Shown one piece after another: positions 7,365 to 16,314 of a stretch of 64,000 nucleotides of DNA (position 1 is the first letter of the stretch; each line of letters opens with the position of its first letter). A model generated the notes under the pieces. The model saw only the letters and a list, made by a program, of their open reading frames with translations. It made no database searches and had not been told where the DNA came from. The stretch spans positions 248,001-312,000 of the forward strand of contig NZ_JAFEMV010000001.1 of the NCBI RefSeq assembly GCF_016892605.1, written 5' to 3'. Source of the stretch: Desemzia sp. RIT 804 (GTDB lineage Bacteria > Bacillota > Bacilli > Lactobacillales > Carnobacteriaceae). The position numbers were made by a program, and so were the translations under genes.

Positions 7365-7532
7365 AAAAAAACACTCTACATTCTGATAAATACAGAAAAA
7401 CACGGAAAAAATCAAATAAAGTAATCGCTTTGAGATAAAAAGAAACATTCAGCACTGATTTTAATTTTATCGTAATAACAGTAATGAAAGCGTTACATAA
7501 TTCGCGTAAAAAGTTCGAATTTTTTTTGGTTT

Positions 7533-7565
7533 GTGGTGGTGGAAAGTGGGGGATTGTGGTAGACT
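7533..7565 (+). promoter_or_regulatory. MraZ operator and mraZ promoter region
   Basis: GTGG cores start at 7536, 7546 and 7556, an exact 10-bp period, as expected for direct-repeat MraZ boxes upstream of mraZ. A -10-like TAGACT overlaps the last box (7560-7565); the -35 is unclear. The rest of the 7267-7532 gap is AT-rich, with only the inverted box at 7343 standing out. Confidence 0.7.
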
Positions 7566-7600
7566 AAATTTAAATAGGAATGATAGGGGTGACAGTAAAC

Positions 7601-8032
7601 ATGCTTATCGGTGAATACCAGCATAATATCGATGCAAAAGGACGGTTGATTATGCCCGCTAAATTTAGAGAAGATTTAGGCGAGAAATTTATTATTACTC
7701 GTGGTTTAGATGGCTGTTTATTTGGATACCCGCAAGAAGAATGGTCAGTACTAGAAGAAAAACTTAAACAATTACCGTTAGCTAAAAAAGATGCACGACA
7801 GTTTACACGTTTCTTTTATTCAGCAGCAACGGAATGTGAATTAGACAAACAAGGAAGAATAAATATTCCTCAAAATTTAAGACAATATGCAAAATTAGAC
7901 AAAGAATGTCATGTTATAGGAGTTTCTGAACGCATTGAAATTTGGAGCAATGAAAAATGGTCTGAATATGCTTTGGAAGCTGAAGAATCCTATGAAGATA
8001 TTGCTGAAAATATGATCGATTTTGGATTTTAA
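7601..8032 (+). CDS. mraZ: Transcriptional regulator MraZ
   Basis: MraZ is an AbrB-like DNA-binding protein that represses its own dcw operon by binding repeated GTGG boxes. Two copies of the fold are visible, each with a D-x-x-GR signature ([15 protein letters not shown] and [15 protein letters not shown]). The start at ATG 7601 gives [15 protein letters not shown], matching the usual N-terminus; GGGG at 7586-7589 serves as the ribosome-binding site, and ATG 7580 would add seven residues. The product is 143 aa. Its probable operator lies at 7536-7559. Confidence 0.95.
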   Translation: MLIGEYQHNIDAKGRLIMPAKFREDLGEKFIITRGLDGCLFGYPQEEWSVLEEKLKQLPLAKKDARQFTRFFYSAATECELDKQGRINIPQNLRQYAKLDKECHVIGVSERIEIWSNEKWSEYALEAEESYEDIAENMIDFGF

Positions 8033-8065
8033 CTATCAAATGAAGACGAAAGGGAGATGATATTG

Positions 8066-9025
8066 ATGCCTGAATTTAAACACGAAACAGTCTTATTACA
8101 TGAGACAGTAGATGGATTATCTATTTCTCCTGAAGGAATATACGTAGATTGCACTCTTGGAGGAGCGGGACATAGTGAATATTTGTTGTCCCAGTTAAAC
8201 AAAAAAGGCCACTTATATGCATTTGATCAAGATGAAACAGCCATCGCCAATGCAAAAGAAAAACTTGCTGGATATATTGAAAAGGGAATGGTCACTTTTA
8301 TTAAATCCAATTTTCGAAATATCAAAGAAGAATTGAATGAACGAAATATTCTTTCTGTAGATGGTATTTTATACGATTTAGGAGTTTCTTCCCCACAGTT
8401 AGATCAAGCAGAGCGAGGGTTTAGCTACCATCAAGATGCTCCATTGGACATGAGGATGGATACCGATTCACCGTTGACCGCTCGTATCGTCGTCAATGAA
8501 TGGCCATATGAAAAACTAGTCAAAATTTTTTATCGTTATGGAGAAGAAAAGTTTTCTAAACAAATTGCCCGAAAAATTGAAAAAGCTAGAGAGATTGCTC
8601 CTATCGAAACGACGGGAGAATTAGTGGAATTGATTAAAGAAGCGATTCCTGCTCCCGCCAGACGAAAGGGAGGACACCCAGCAAAAAGAACTTTCCAAGC
8701 TATTCGAATTGCTGTAAATGATGAATTGTCAGCTGTAGAAGAATCGTTAGAACAAGCGATTGATTTGTTAAACGTCGAAGGAAGAATCAGCGTGATCACG
8801 TTTCATTCTCTAGAAGACAGAATTGTCCAATCAATCTACAAAGATCGTGCTAGAGGCCCTGAATTACCACCTGGACTACCAGTATTGCCTACTGAGTACA
8901 TGCCTGAATTAAAAATCATTACACGTAAACCTATTTTGCCTAGTGAGGAAGAATTAGAACAAAATAATCGTGCAAGAAGCGCCAAATTAAGAATTGCAGA
9001 AAAACAAGTAAAAAGCGAAAAATAA
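8066..9025 (+). CDS. rsmH: 16S rRNA (cytosine1402-N4)-methyltransferase RsmH
   Basis: RsmH (MraW) methylates C1402 in the 30S P site. SAM motif I reads [15 protein letters not shown], and the family blocks [25 protein letters not shown] and [10 protein letters not shown] are present. AGGGAG at 8051-8056 places the start at ATG 8066 rather than at the overlapping ATG 8057. The product is 319 aa, a normal length. It is the second gene of the dcw cluster. Confidence 0.97.
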   Translation: MPEFKHETVLLHETVDGLSISPEGIYVDCTLGGAGHSEYLLSQLNKKGHLYAFDQDETAIANAKEKLAGYIEKGMVTFIKSNFRNIKEELNERNILSVDGILYDLGVSSPQLDQAERGFSYHQDAPLDMRMDTDSPLTARIVVNEWPYEKLVKIFYRYGEEKFSKQIARKIEKAREIAPIETTGELVELIKEAIPAPARRKGGHPAKRTFQAIRIAVNDELSAVEESLEQAIDLLNVEGRISVITFHSLEDRIVQSIYKDRARGPELPPGLPVLPTEYMPELKIITRKPILPSEEELEQNNRARSAKLRIAEKQVKSEK

Positions 9026-9058
9026 TCCAATAGACTTTAGATGAAAGGAAGTATCTTA

Positions 9059-9448
9059 ATGGCATTAGAAAATAATTTAGCTAGAGACTTACATAGTGTG
9101 ATGCCTGAAAAAGCACCACAAGTACAACCTCAAAGGCCACAGCAGCGACCTGCTTATACGCCTGAACCTAAGAAACACGGACTCTCAAAAATTGAAAAAA
9201 TACTTATTACAATAGCAAGTATGATCATTTTTTCTTTAGGTGTGGCCTGTATTTCACTAGAAATTATGGTAGCAACTTCAAATCGAGAAGTTCAAGATAC
9301 TAATCGAGAAATTGAAGAAATTGCTGTGGTCAATACTAATCTAGAGCAAGAAGTGCAAGAATTATCTCGTTATGATCGTGTCTATCAAATTGCTAAAGCA
9401 TATGGCTTAGAAATGAATGAAGAAAACGTAAGGAATGTCTCGAAATGA
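9059..9448 (+). CDS. ftsL: Cell division protein FtsL
   Basis: This bitopic divisome protein bridges DivIB and DivIC. It has a 45-residue, proline- and glutamine-rich cytoplasmic part, one transmembrane helix (about residues 47-70) and a short coiled-coil exterior with heptad-like spacing. AAAGGAAG at 9044-9051 supports ATG 9059; the upstream ATG at 9041 lies ahead of that site. The product is 129 aa. It overlaps the next gene by 4 nt (ATGA). Confidence 0.9.
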   Translation: MALENNLARDLHSVMPEKAPQVQPQRPQQRPAYTPEPKKHGLSKIEKILITIASMIIFSLGVACISLEIMVATSNREVQDTNREIEEIAVVNTNLEQEVQELSRYDRVYQIAKAYGLEMNEENVRNVSK

Positions 9449-11604
9449 AAAAAAGAAATCCTTTAAAAAATAGAAAGCTGATTGCTATTCTCTTATTTTT
9501 TGCATCCATAGTGATATATGCTGTATTGGCTGGTCGTTTCTCATATATTATGGTCAAAGGGGAAGTCAACGGGGAAAACTTAGAGACGAATGTAAATAAT
9601 CTATATACAAGAAGTAGTGTCCTTGAAGCTAACCGCGGTACCATCTATGACGTAGGAGGGAATCCGGTTGCAATGGACGCTACTTCTTATTCATTGTATG
9701 CAGTATTAACTGATGCGTGGTCCAATAATAAAAAAGACCCTCAATATGTAGTTGATAAAAAAAAGACAGCTGAAGCTTTGGCGCAATACATATCAATGAG
9801 CGAAGAAGAAATTTTGCAAAAACTCAATCAAGATCTAAGTCAGGTTGAATTTGGGATAGCAGGCAAAAATTTATCTTATGATATTAAAAGCGACATAGAG
9901 TCGGCAGATTTACCAGGAATCTTTTTTACAGAAACTCCAACTCGACTATACCCTAATGGTGTATTTTCCTCGCATTTAATTGGTGTTGCGCAATTACCTA
10001 CTACCGAAGATGGAGAAGCTGAACCTGGAAAAGAAATGGTAGGTCTTATGGGCATTGAACAAACCTACAATGAACAATTGACCGGGACAGATGGCAAGTT
10101 GAAATATCAAAAAGATAGTTTTGGCTATGCTTTGCCAAATGAAGAAGCTGAAGTTATTGAACCTGTAGATGGGATAGATATTTATTTGTCCCTGGACAAA
10201 CGAATGCAAGTTTTACTGGAAAGTGTTATGACAGAAGTAAATGAAAAATACAATCCAGTGGCTATGACGGCTACTTTGATGAATCCAAAAACTGGAAAAA
10301 TTATTGCAACTTCTCAACGTCCTTCTTTTAATGGAACTACTAAAGAAGGAATAGACGAACTATGGATGAACCTGTTATCTGAATATACCTACGAACCAGG
10401 GTCTACTTTAAAAGTATTGACTCTTGCAGCAGCTATTAATGAAGGTGTCTTCAATCCTAATGCTTATTTCGAATCTGGTTTAATTGAAGTATCTGGTATA
10501 CCAATACGAGATGTTAACCGAAATGGATGGGGGACAATATCTTACCTGGAAGGTTTGGCACGTTCTAGTAACGTAGCGTTTGTAAAACTAGTTCAACAAA
10601 TGGGATCGGAAACTTGGAAAGAGTATATGGATGCATTTGGAATAGGCAAATCTACTCAATCCGGTCTATATAATGAAAATGCAGGTACAAACAGATACAA
10701 TCGAGAAATTGACCAAGCCAATACTGCATTTGGACAAGGGCTCACAGTAACAGTTTTGCAAATGATGCAAGCGTTCAGCGCAATCGCCAATGACGGGCAA
10801 ATGATGAAGCCGCAATTTATTGATAAGTATGTAGATCCAAACACTGGAGAAGAGACTATAATCGAACCTGAAGTGGTTGATACACCGATCACAAAAGAAA
10901 CAGCGGATCAAGCGTTACAGTATCTAAAAGAAGTTGTGTACAACGAAAACGGAACAGGTGAAAAGTATGCGATCGATGGTTACGAAATTGCGGCTAAAAC
11001 CGGTACTGCACAAATTTACAATGCAGAAACTGGCAAGTACTACAGCGGAGGCAAAAATTTCCTCTATTCTGTAGTTGGAATGGCTCCGGCAGATGATCCT
11101 GAATTAGTTATGTATATTACCATGGAACGTCCGACTGTGAATGACCCGACTGTAACAACAACTGATATCATGGCTTCCATATTTAACCCTGTTATGAAAA
11201 GAGGGTTGGAATACTTGCACTTAGATGATGCGGCTAAAAACGGATTAGAGAATCAAATCGTTATGCCAAAAGTTACAAGTGAACCAAAAAATGACGTGTT
11301 AACAAAATTAGAAGAAATGCAATTAAACGTGACCGTGGTGGGAAATGGTGATACAATAGTACAGCAATTGCCTTTGGCTGATGAGACGATTATTGAAGAC
11401 CAACGCATCATTCTGTTGACCAATGGAGCGATGACTATGCCAGATATGACTGGATGGTCAAAAAATGACGTATTAAAAGTTTCCGAAATCACAGGGATAG
11501 AGTTTTCTTTTAAGGGTGAAGGTTACGTCACTCAACAAAGTCTAGAACCAAATGCCTTACTGACTGAGGAAAGCCAAATTGAAATTGTGTTAGAATCTCC
11601 ATAA
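9445..11604 (+). CDS. ftsI: Division transpeptidase, PBP2x/FtsI class with PASTA domains
   Basis: This class B penicillin-binding protein crosslinks septal peptidoglycan. It has an N-terminal signal anchor (about 12-30), a dimerisation domain, and a transpeptidase domain with STLK (320-323, nucleophile Ser320), SSN (374-376) and KTGT (518-521). Two PASTA repeats follow from about residue 605, as in PBP2x. The 719-aa length fits. It is the third dcw gene, coupled to ftsL and ahead of mraY. Confidence 0.96.
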   Translation: MKKRNPLKNRKLIAILLFFASIVIYAVLAGRFSYIMVKGEVNGENLETNVNNLYTRSSVLEANRGTIYDVGGNPVAMDATSYSLYAVLTDAWSNNKKDPQYVVDKKKTAEALAQYISMSEEEILQKLNQDLSQVEFGIAGKNLSYDIKSDIESADLPGIFFTETPTRLYPNGVFSSHLIGVAQLPTTEDGEAEPGKEMVGLMGIEQTYNEQLTGTDGKLKYQKDSFGYALPNEEAEVIEPVDGIDIYLSLDKRMQVLLESVMTEVNEKYNPVAMTATLMNPKTGKIIATSQRPSFNGTTKEGIDELWMNLLSEYTYEPGSTLKVLTLAAAINEGVFNPNAYFESGLIEVSGIPIRDVNRNGWGTISYLEGLARSSNVAFVKLVQQMGSETWKEYMDAFGIGKSTQSGLYNENAGTNRYNREIDQANTAFGQGLTVTVLQMMQAFSAIANDGQMMKPQFIDKYVDPNTGEETIIEPEVVDTPITKETADQALQYLKEVVYNENGTGEKYAIDGYEIAAKTGTAQIYNAETGKYYSGGKNFLYSVVGMAPADDPELVMYITMERPTVNDPTVTTTDIMASIFNPVMKRGLEYLHLDDAAKNGLENQIVMPKVTSEPKNDVLTKLEEMQLNVTVVGNGDTIVQQLPLADETIIEDQRIILLTNGAMTMPDMTGWSKNDVLKVSEITGIEFSFKGEGYVTQQSLEPNALLTEESQIEIVLESP

Positions 11605-11712
11605 AAAATTAAAGATTTTTTAAGTCAGAAGGAGAGCAAGATCACCATCTTGGCCATGTTCAAAGTAATGAATAGGCAATCTGATTAAAAGTAAAAATAG
11701 GAGCGATTCATT

Positions 11713-12678
11713 ATGCAATGGGAAGAAATACTGATTGCAACGATTAGCAGTTTTGCAATTACACTTATCTTGATGCCATTTGTTATTGGTTATTTTAGAG
11801 TCAAACAATTAGGACAAACTACTAGAGAAAGCGGTCCGACATGGCATGAAGTAAAAACTGGTACACCGACAATGGGTGGAGTAGTTTTCTTGATTTCTGG
11901 TATTATCACAATGATTTGGACAGCTCTTTGGCAAGGTTCTTTTACAGTAAGCCTAGGACTAGTGATGTTTATTCTTGTTCTATATGGAATGTTAGGCTTC
12001 TTAGATGATTACATCAAATTAATCAAAAAAAGAAACTTAGGTTTGACTTCACTACAGAAATTTATAGGTCAAGTTGTAGGAGGTCTGTTATTTTACATTG
12101 TTTACCGTATGCAAGGATTACCAAGTGAGTTGATTCTTCCTGGTTTGGGCGACATTAACTTAGGTTGGTTTTACGGATTGTTTGTGATTTTCTGGCTGGT
12201 TGGCTTTTCAAATGCTGTCAATTTAACAGACGGATTGGATGGTTTAGCGACTGGAACAAGTATTGTGGCTTATTCAACTTATGCCATTATCGCTTTTCAT
12301 CAACAACAAATTGATGTATTGATTTTTTGTTTAGCTATTATTGGTGGATTGATCGGATTTTTATTCTTTAATAAAAAACCAGCAAAAATTTTTATGGGAG
12401 ATGTTGGTTCTTTAGCTTTAGGAGGAGGGCTTGCAGCTGTATCTATCCTATTGAAGCAAGAATGGACACTCCTTTTAGTGGGACTGATCTTTATTGTTGA
12501 AACAGCTTCAGTTATTCTGCAAGTTGGATCGGTTAAACTACGAAATAAGCGAATTTTCAAAATGTCCCCAATCCACCATCACTTTGAAATGAGTGGTTGG
12601 AGTGAATGGAAAATCGTGTTGACTTTTTGGGCAGTTGGTTTAATCATGGCATTGCTCACATTATGGATCGTACTTTAA
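11713..12678 (+). CDS. mraY: Phospho-MurNAc-pentapeptide transferase MraY
   Basis: MraY makes lipid I from UDP-MurNAc-pentapeptide and undecaprenyl phosphate in the membrane. The polytopic 321-aa protein shows the paired aspartates LDDY (98-99), the NAVNLTDGLDGLATG loop and the HHHFEMSGWSE histidine motif. A GGAG at 11700-11703 precedes the ATG. The 108-bp gap after ftsI holds no clear terminator, so co-transcription is likely. Confidence 0.97.
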   Translation: MQWEEILIATISSFAITLILMPFVIGYFRVKQLGQTTRESGPTWHEVKTGTPTMGGVVFLISGIITMIWTALWQGSFTVSLGLVMFILVLYGMLGFLDDYIKLIKKRNLGLTSLQKFIGQVVGGLLFYIVYRMQGLPSELILPGLGDINLGWFYGLFVIFWLVGFSNAVNLTDGLDGLATGTSIVAYSTYAIIAFHQQQIDVLIFCLAIIGGLIGFLFFNKKPAKIFMGDVGSLALGGGLAAVSILLKQEWTLLLVGLIFIVETASVILQVGSVKLRNKRIFKMSPIHHHFEMSGWSEWKIVLTFWAVGLIMALLTLWIVL

Positions 12679-12705
12679 TATTGAAAGAGAACTGGGGGAT
12701 TTCGC

Positions 12706-14085
12706 GTGAAAAATGTAACGACGTATCAAAATAAAAAAGTATTGGTTTTAGGACTAGCCTTAAGTGGAGTAAATGCAGCTAAATTGCTGCATAAACTTGG
12801 GGCTTTAGTGACCGTGAACGATTATAAAAGTTTTGAAGAAAATCCAGAAGCGCAAGAATTATTAGAAGATGGAATTCGTGTCGTTACTGGCGGACATCCG
12901 GTTGAATTGTTGGATGAAGACTTTGAATTTGTCGTAAAGAATCCAGGTATTATGTACAATAATCCTATTGTAGCTAAAGCGATCGAAAAAGGTATCCCAG
13001 TTTTAACTGAAGTTCAATTAGCATACGAAGTTGCTGAAAGTCCTATTGTTGGAATCACAGGTACAAATGGAAAAACAACTACTACAACAATGATCACGGA
13101 TGTGCTGAATGCTAAGCGTCCACAAGGGAAAGCTTTTGCAGCTGGAAATATTGGAACTCCTGCAAGCCAAGTTGCTCAAACAGTAACTGATAAAGATGCT
13201 ATTGTGATGGAGCTATCCAGTTTCCAATTAATGGGAATAACCACATTTAAACCTCATATAGCTGTTATTACCAATATCCATTCTGCTCATATTGATTATC
13301 ATGGAACGAGAGATGAATACGTAGCTGCTAAAATGCGGATCACAGAAAACCAAACAGCTGAAGATTACTTAATTGTCAACTGGGATCAACCAGAATTACA
13401 AGAATTGGCTAAATTGAGTAAAGCTACGATCATTCCTTTTTCTAGACAAGAAATGGTTGAAAACGGCGTGTTTGTTGATGGAGACTCTATTTATTATTTA
13501 AATGAAGTAATTATGGATAAAAAAGATATTTTAGTTCCTGGTGAACACAATTTGGAAAACGCCATGGCAGCTATAGCTGTCGCTAAATTATTGGGTCAAG
13601 AAAATGACATGATCCAACAAGTGCTGGCATCTTTTGCAGGAGTGAAACACCGGACTCAGTTTGTAACTGAGTTTAAAGGAAGAAAATTTTATAATGATTC
13701 CAAAGCAACCAATTCTCTAGCTACGATCAATGCATTAAATGGATTTAAGCAACCCGTTATTCTGTTAGCAGGTGGATTAGATCGCGGAAATAATTTCGAT
13801 GAGTTGATTCCTCAATTGAGAGGTGTAAAAGCGTTGATCGTATTCGGAGAAACGGCTGCCAAAATTACAGAAGCTGGAGAGGCAGCAGGCGTACCGACGA
13901 TTTTATCTGTACAAAATGTCGAGGCTGCTGTTCCTTCTGCATATGATGTCAGCGAAACCGGAGATGTTATCTTGTTGTCGCCTGCTTGTGCAAGTTGGGA
14001 TCAATACCGTAGCTTCGAAGTTCGTGGAGATGCCTTTATTCATTCTATAGAACAATTAATGGCAAATGTAGAAGAGGAGGAATAG
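12706..14085 (+). CDS. murD: UDP-MurNAc-L-alanine--D-glutamate ligase MurD
   Basis: MurD adds D-glutamate to UDP-MurNAc-Ala in the cytoplasm, using ATP. The ATP loop GTNGKT is at residues 119-124. HRTQFV, FYNDSKATN and the C-terminal LSPACASWDQY block are also present. The start is GTG 12706 behind GGGGGA at 12693-12698. The product is 459 aa. A strong AGGAGG occurs inside the last codons but is 31 nt away from the murG start. Confidence 0.97.
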   Translation: MKNVTTYQNKKVLVLGLALSGVNAAKLLHKLGALVTVNDYKSFEENPEAQELLEDGIRVVTGGHPVELLDEDFEFVVKNPGIMYNNPIVAKAIEKGIPVLTEVQLAYEVAESPIVGITGTNGKTTTTTMITDVLNAKRPQGKAFAAGNIGTPASQVAQTVTDKDAIVMELSSFQLMGITTFKPHIAVITNIHSAHIDYHGTRDEYVAAKMRITENQTAEDYLIVNWDQPELQELAKLSKATIIPFSRQEMVENGVFVDGDSIYYLNEVIMDKKDILVPGEHNLENAMAAIAVAKLLGQENDMIQQVLASFAGVKHRTQFVTEFKGRKFYNDSKATNSLATINALNGFKQPVILLAGGLDRGNNFDELIPQLRGVKALIVFGETAAKITEAGEAAGVPTILSVQNVEAAVPSAYDVSETGDVILLSPACASWDQYRSFEVRGDAFIHSIEQLMANVEEEE

Positions 14086-14101
14086 ACCTTTTTACTGGTC
14101 T
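14075..14101 (+). promoter_or_regulatory. Displaced murG Shine-Dalgarno with spacer hairpin
   Basis: AGGAGG at 14075-14080 is the only strong ribosome-binding site ahead of murG, but it ends 31 nt before the ATG at 14112. Between them AGACC (14084-14088) can pair with GGTCT (14097-14101). Folding would shorten the effective spacing to about 13 nt. An in-frame TAA at 14109 rules out an upstream start. Confidence 0.45.
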
Positions 14102-14111
14102 TACAATTTAA

Positions 14112-15206
14112 ATGAAAGTATTGTTATCTGGTGGAGGTACTGGAGGGCACATTTATCCAGCCTTAGCTTTAATGAGACGCTTAAAAGCCATTGACCCTAC
14201 AACTGAATTTCTTTATGTAGGGACGGAAAGAGGACTTGAGAGCAAAATCGTGCCAAAAGCAGGAGTCCCTTTTAAAGCAGTAAAAGTAGAAGGGTTCAAG
14301 CGATCCTTATCTTTAGAAAATATAAAAACGATCCAATTATTTGTACAAGGCATTTTTAAAGCAAGAAAAATCGTCAAAGAATTCGATCCAGATGTAGTCA
14401 TTGGTACAGGAGGATATGTATGCGGACCAGTAGTGTTTGCAGCAGCTAAATTAGGGATTCCGACTATCATACACGAGCAAAATAGCATAGCAGGCGTAAC
14501 AAATAAGTTTTTAGCACGCTATGTGAATAAGATTGCAACGTGTTTTGAAGAAGCTGAAGCAGAATTTAGTAAATATTCTTCAAAAGTCGTCTATACAGGA
14601 AATCCAAGAGCTCAAGAAGTGGCTGGTATTCTGCCCTCAAATGTATTGGATGAATACCATTTAAAGCCGACTGTCCCAACGGTTTTGATTTTTGGAGGAA
14701 GCCGTGGCGCAAAAGCGATTAATACGGCTTTCGTGGAATCTTTGCCAGAACTGGCTAAGAGAGACTATCAAGTCATGTTTGCTACAGGAGAAGTACATTA
14801 TGAAGCATTAAGTAAGATAATAGGACAAACAAGCGAAAATGTATCAGTAGTGCCTTATATTCATAACATGCCGGAAATATTTGCGAATGTTTCGGTAGTA
14901 GTTTCCAGAAGTGGGGCGACTACATTGGCAGAACTGACTGCACTAGGACTGCCAAGTATTTTGATACCTAGCCCAATAGTTACCAATGACCATCAAACAA
15001 GCAATGCAATGAGTTTGGTAAAGCATGATGCAGCTAAAATGATTGCGGAAAAAGAGTTGACTACAGCGTTCTTACTTCAAACAATTGATGAACTGATGAA
15101 TCACCCAGAAAAAAGAAATGAAATGGCTTCTCAAGCTAAAAAAATCGGTGTTCCAGATGCCGCGGATCGACTAATAGAAGTGATCAAAGAAATCACTTCT
15201 CATTAA
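14112..15206 (+). CDS. murG: Undecaprenyldiphospho-MurNAc-pentapeptide GlcNAc transferase MurG
   Basis: MurG adds GlcNAc to lipid I, giving lipid II at the inner membrane face. This GT-B glycosyltransferase of 364 aa has the glycine-rich GGGTGGHIYPAL (7-18), the HEQNSIAG motif and the donor-site block FGGSRGAKAIN. The start is fixed by a TAA immediately before the ATG. No Shine-Dalgarno lies at the normal distance. Confidence 0.97.
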   Translation: MKVLLSGGGTGGHIYPALALMRRLKAIDPTTEFLYVGTERGLESKIVPKAGVPFKAVKVEGFKRSLSLENIKTIQLFVQGIFKARKIVKEFDPDVVIGTGGYVCGPVVFAAAKLGIPTIIHEQNSIAGVTNKFLARYVNKIATCFEEAEAEFSKYSSKVVYTGNPRAQEVAGILPSNVLDEYHLKPTVPTVLIFGGSRGAKAINTAFVESLPELAKRDYQVMFATGEVHYEALSKIIGQTSENVSVVPYIHNMPEIFANVSVVVSRSGATTLAELTALGLPSILIPSPIVTNDHQTSNAMSLVKHDAAKMIAEKELTTAFLLQTIDELMNHPEKRNEMASQAKKIGVPDAADRLIEVIKEITSH

Positions 15207-15229
15207 CATTGTTAGGAGGATGATATGTC

Positions 15230-16150
15230 ATGGGGAAATTCCAAATTAAATTAAAAAATAAAGCTAAAAACAGCCATACACGTGAGTCCTCCTTAAACAA
15301 TGGACAAAAATCTATAAAAGAAGATAAGACCCTGGAAAAACATTTACCTAAGTTGAAAAAGCAGCGGCGAAAAAAGATGTATAGTCGTTTGATCCCGCTT
15401 CTTTTACTGTTTTTATGTGCAATTTTGATAGTCGCTTATTTCGTTTCTCCGTTAAGTAAAATAGGCACAATATCTGTTGATGGAAATAGTGATGTCACAG
15501 ATCAAAAAGTGATCAATTCTAGTCAGTTAGTCTCTGGATTACCATTGTGGGATTCTTTGTGGAATGACCAAGATGTTGAGAAAGCTGTTTTAGAAGATCT
15601 ACCACAAGTGAAGACGTTGGAATTAAACCGACAAGGATGGAACGATATTTTAATTAAAATTGTAGAGTACAAAATCATTGCTTATTCATATAATAATAAT
15701 GAGTACTTTCCAATTTTAGAAAATGGCAAAATTGTAGATGAAAGCAGAAAAGTTTCAATGGGCAACAATCCTATATTTAAAAATTTTTCTGAAGGAAAAC
15801 CTTTAAACTATATAATTGAACAATACAACTTGTTAAATTCTTCAGTACAAAATAGTGTTTCAGAAATTGAGCACACGCCAAGCGAGACTGATCAATACCT
15901 TGTGACAGTTTACATGAATGATGGAAATCAAGTGGTAGCAACATTACCTACTTTTGCAGAAAAGATGAATTACTACCCCGACATGGTCCAAAAAATTGGA
16001 AAACAAAATGGTATCATTAATTTAGAAGTTGGCGGTTATTTTGTTCCATTTGAAGAAGAGAATAACGAATTACTTGAAGAGTCTGAAGATGAAGTTGATT
16101 TAGAAAAACCTGTTACAGAAACAGAGAATAGTGATGAAGTAGTTGAATAA
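15230..16150 (+). CDS. divIB: Cell division protein DivIB/FtsQ
   Basis: This bitopic divisome protein partners FtsL and DivIC. It has a long basic cytoplasmic tail (about 50 residues), one transmembrane helix (about 53-73), a POTRA domain beginning at IGTISVDGNSDV, a beta domain and an acidic C-terminal tail. AGGAGG at 15214-15219 supports ATG 15230. The length of 306 aa is normal for Gram-positive DivIB. A 160-bp gap to ftsA may contain a separate promoter. Confidence 0.94.
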   Translation: MGKFQIKLKNKAKNSHTRESSLNNGQKSIKEDKTLEKHLPKLKKQRRKKMYSRLIPLLLLFLCAILIVAYFVSPLSKIGTISVDGNSDVTDQKVINSSQLVSGLPLWDSLWNDQDVEKAVLEDLPQVKTLELNRQGWNDILIKIVEYKIIAYSYNNNEYFPILENGKIVDESRKVSMGNNPIFKNFSEGKPLNYIIEQYNLLNSSVQNSVSEIEHTPSETDQYLVTVYMNDGNQVVATLPTFAEKMNYYPDMVQKIGKQNGIINLEVGGYFVPFEEENNELLEESEDEVDLEKPVTETENSDEVVE

Positions 16151-16314
16151 TGAAATCCAGCATTTCAAAGCAAAATAAACAATTGTTTTTAATAAAATAA
16201 TCTGTAATCTACAGTAATATCTTCAAAAAATGGTCACAAGTATGGTAGAATTGTATTTATATAAATAAAGTTTAAATAGAAAAGTTGAAATTAAAAGCTA
16301 GGAGGTTTCAATGT

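Noticed and set aside
7484-7499. CcpA cre site (TGAAAGCGTTACA)
   Set aside because: The 3' half is one base short of the 14-bp consensus spacing, and the downstream gene is mraZ, not a catabolic gene.
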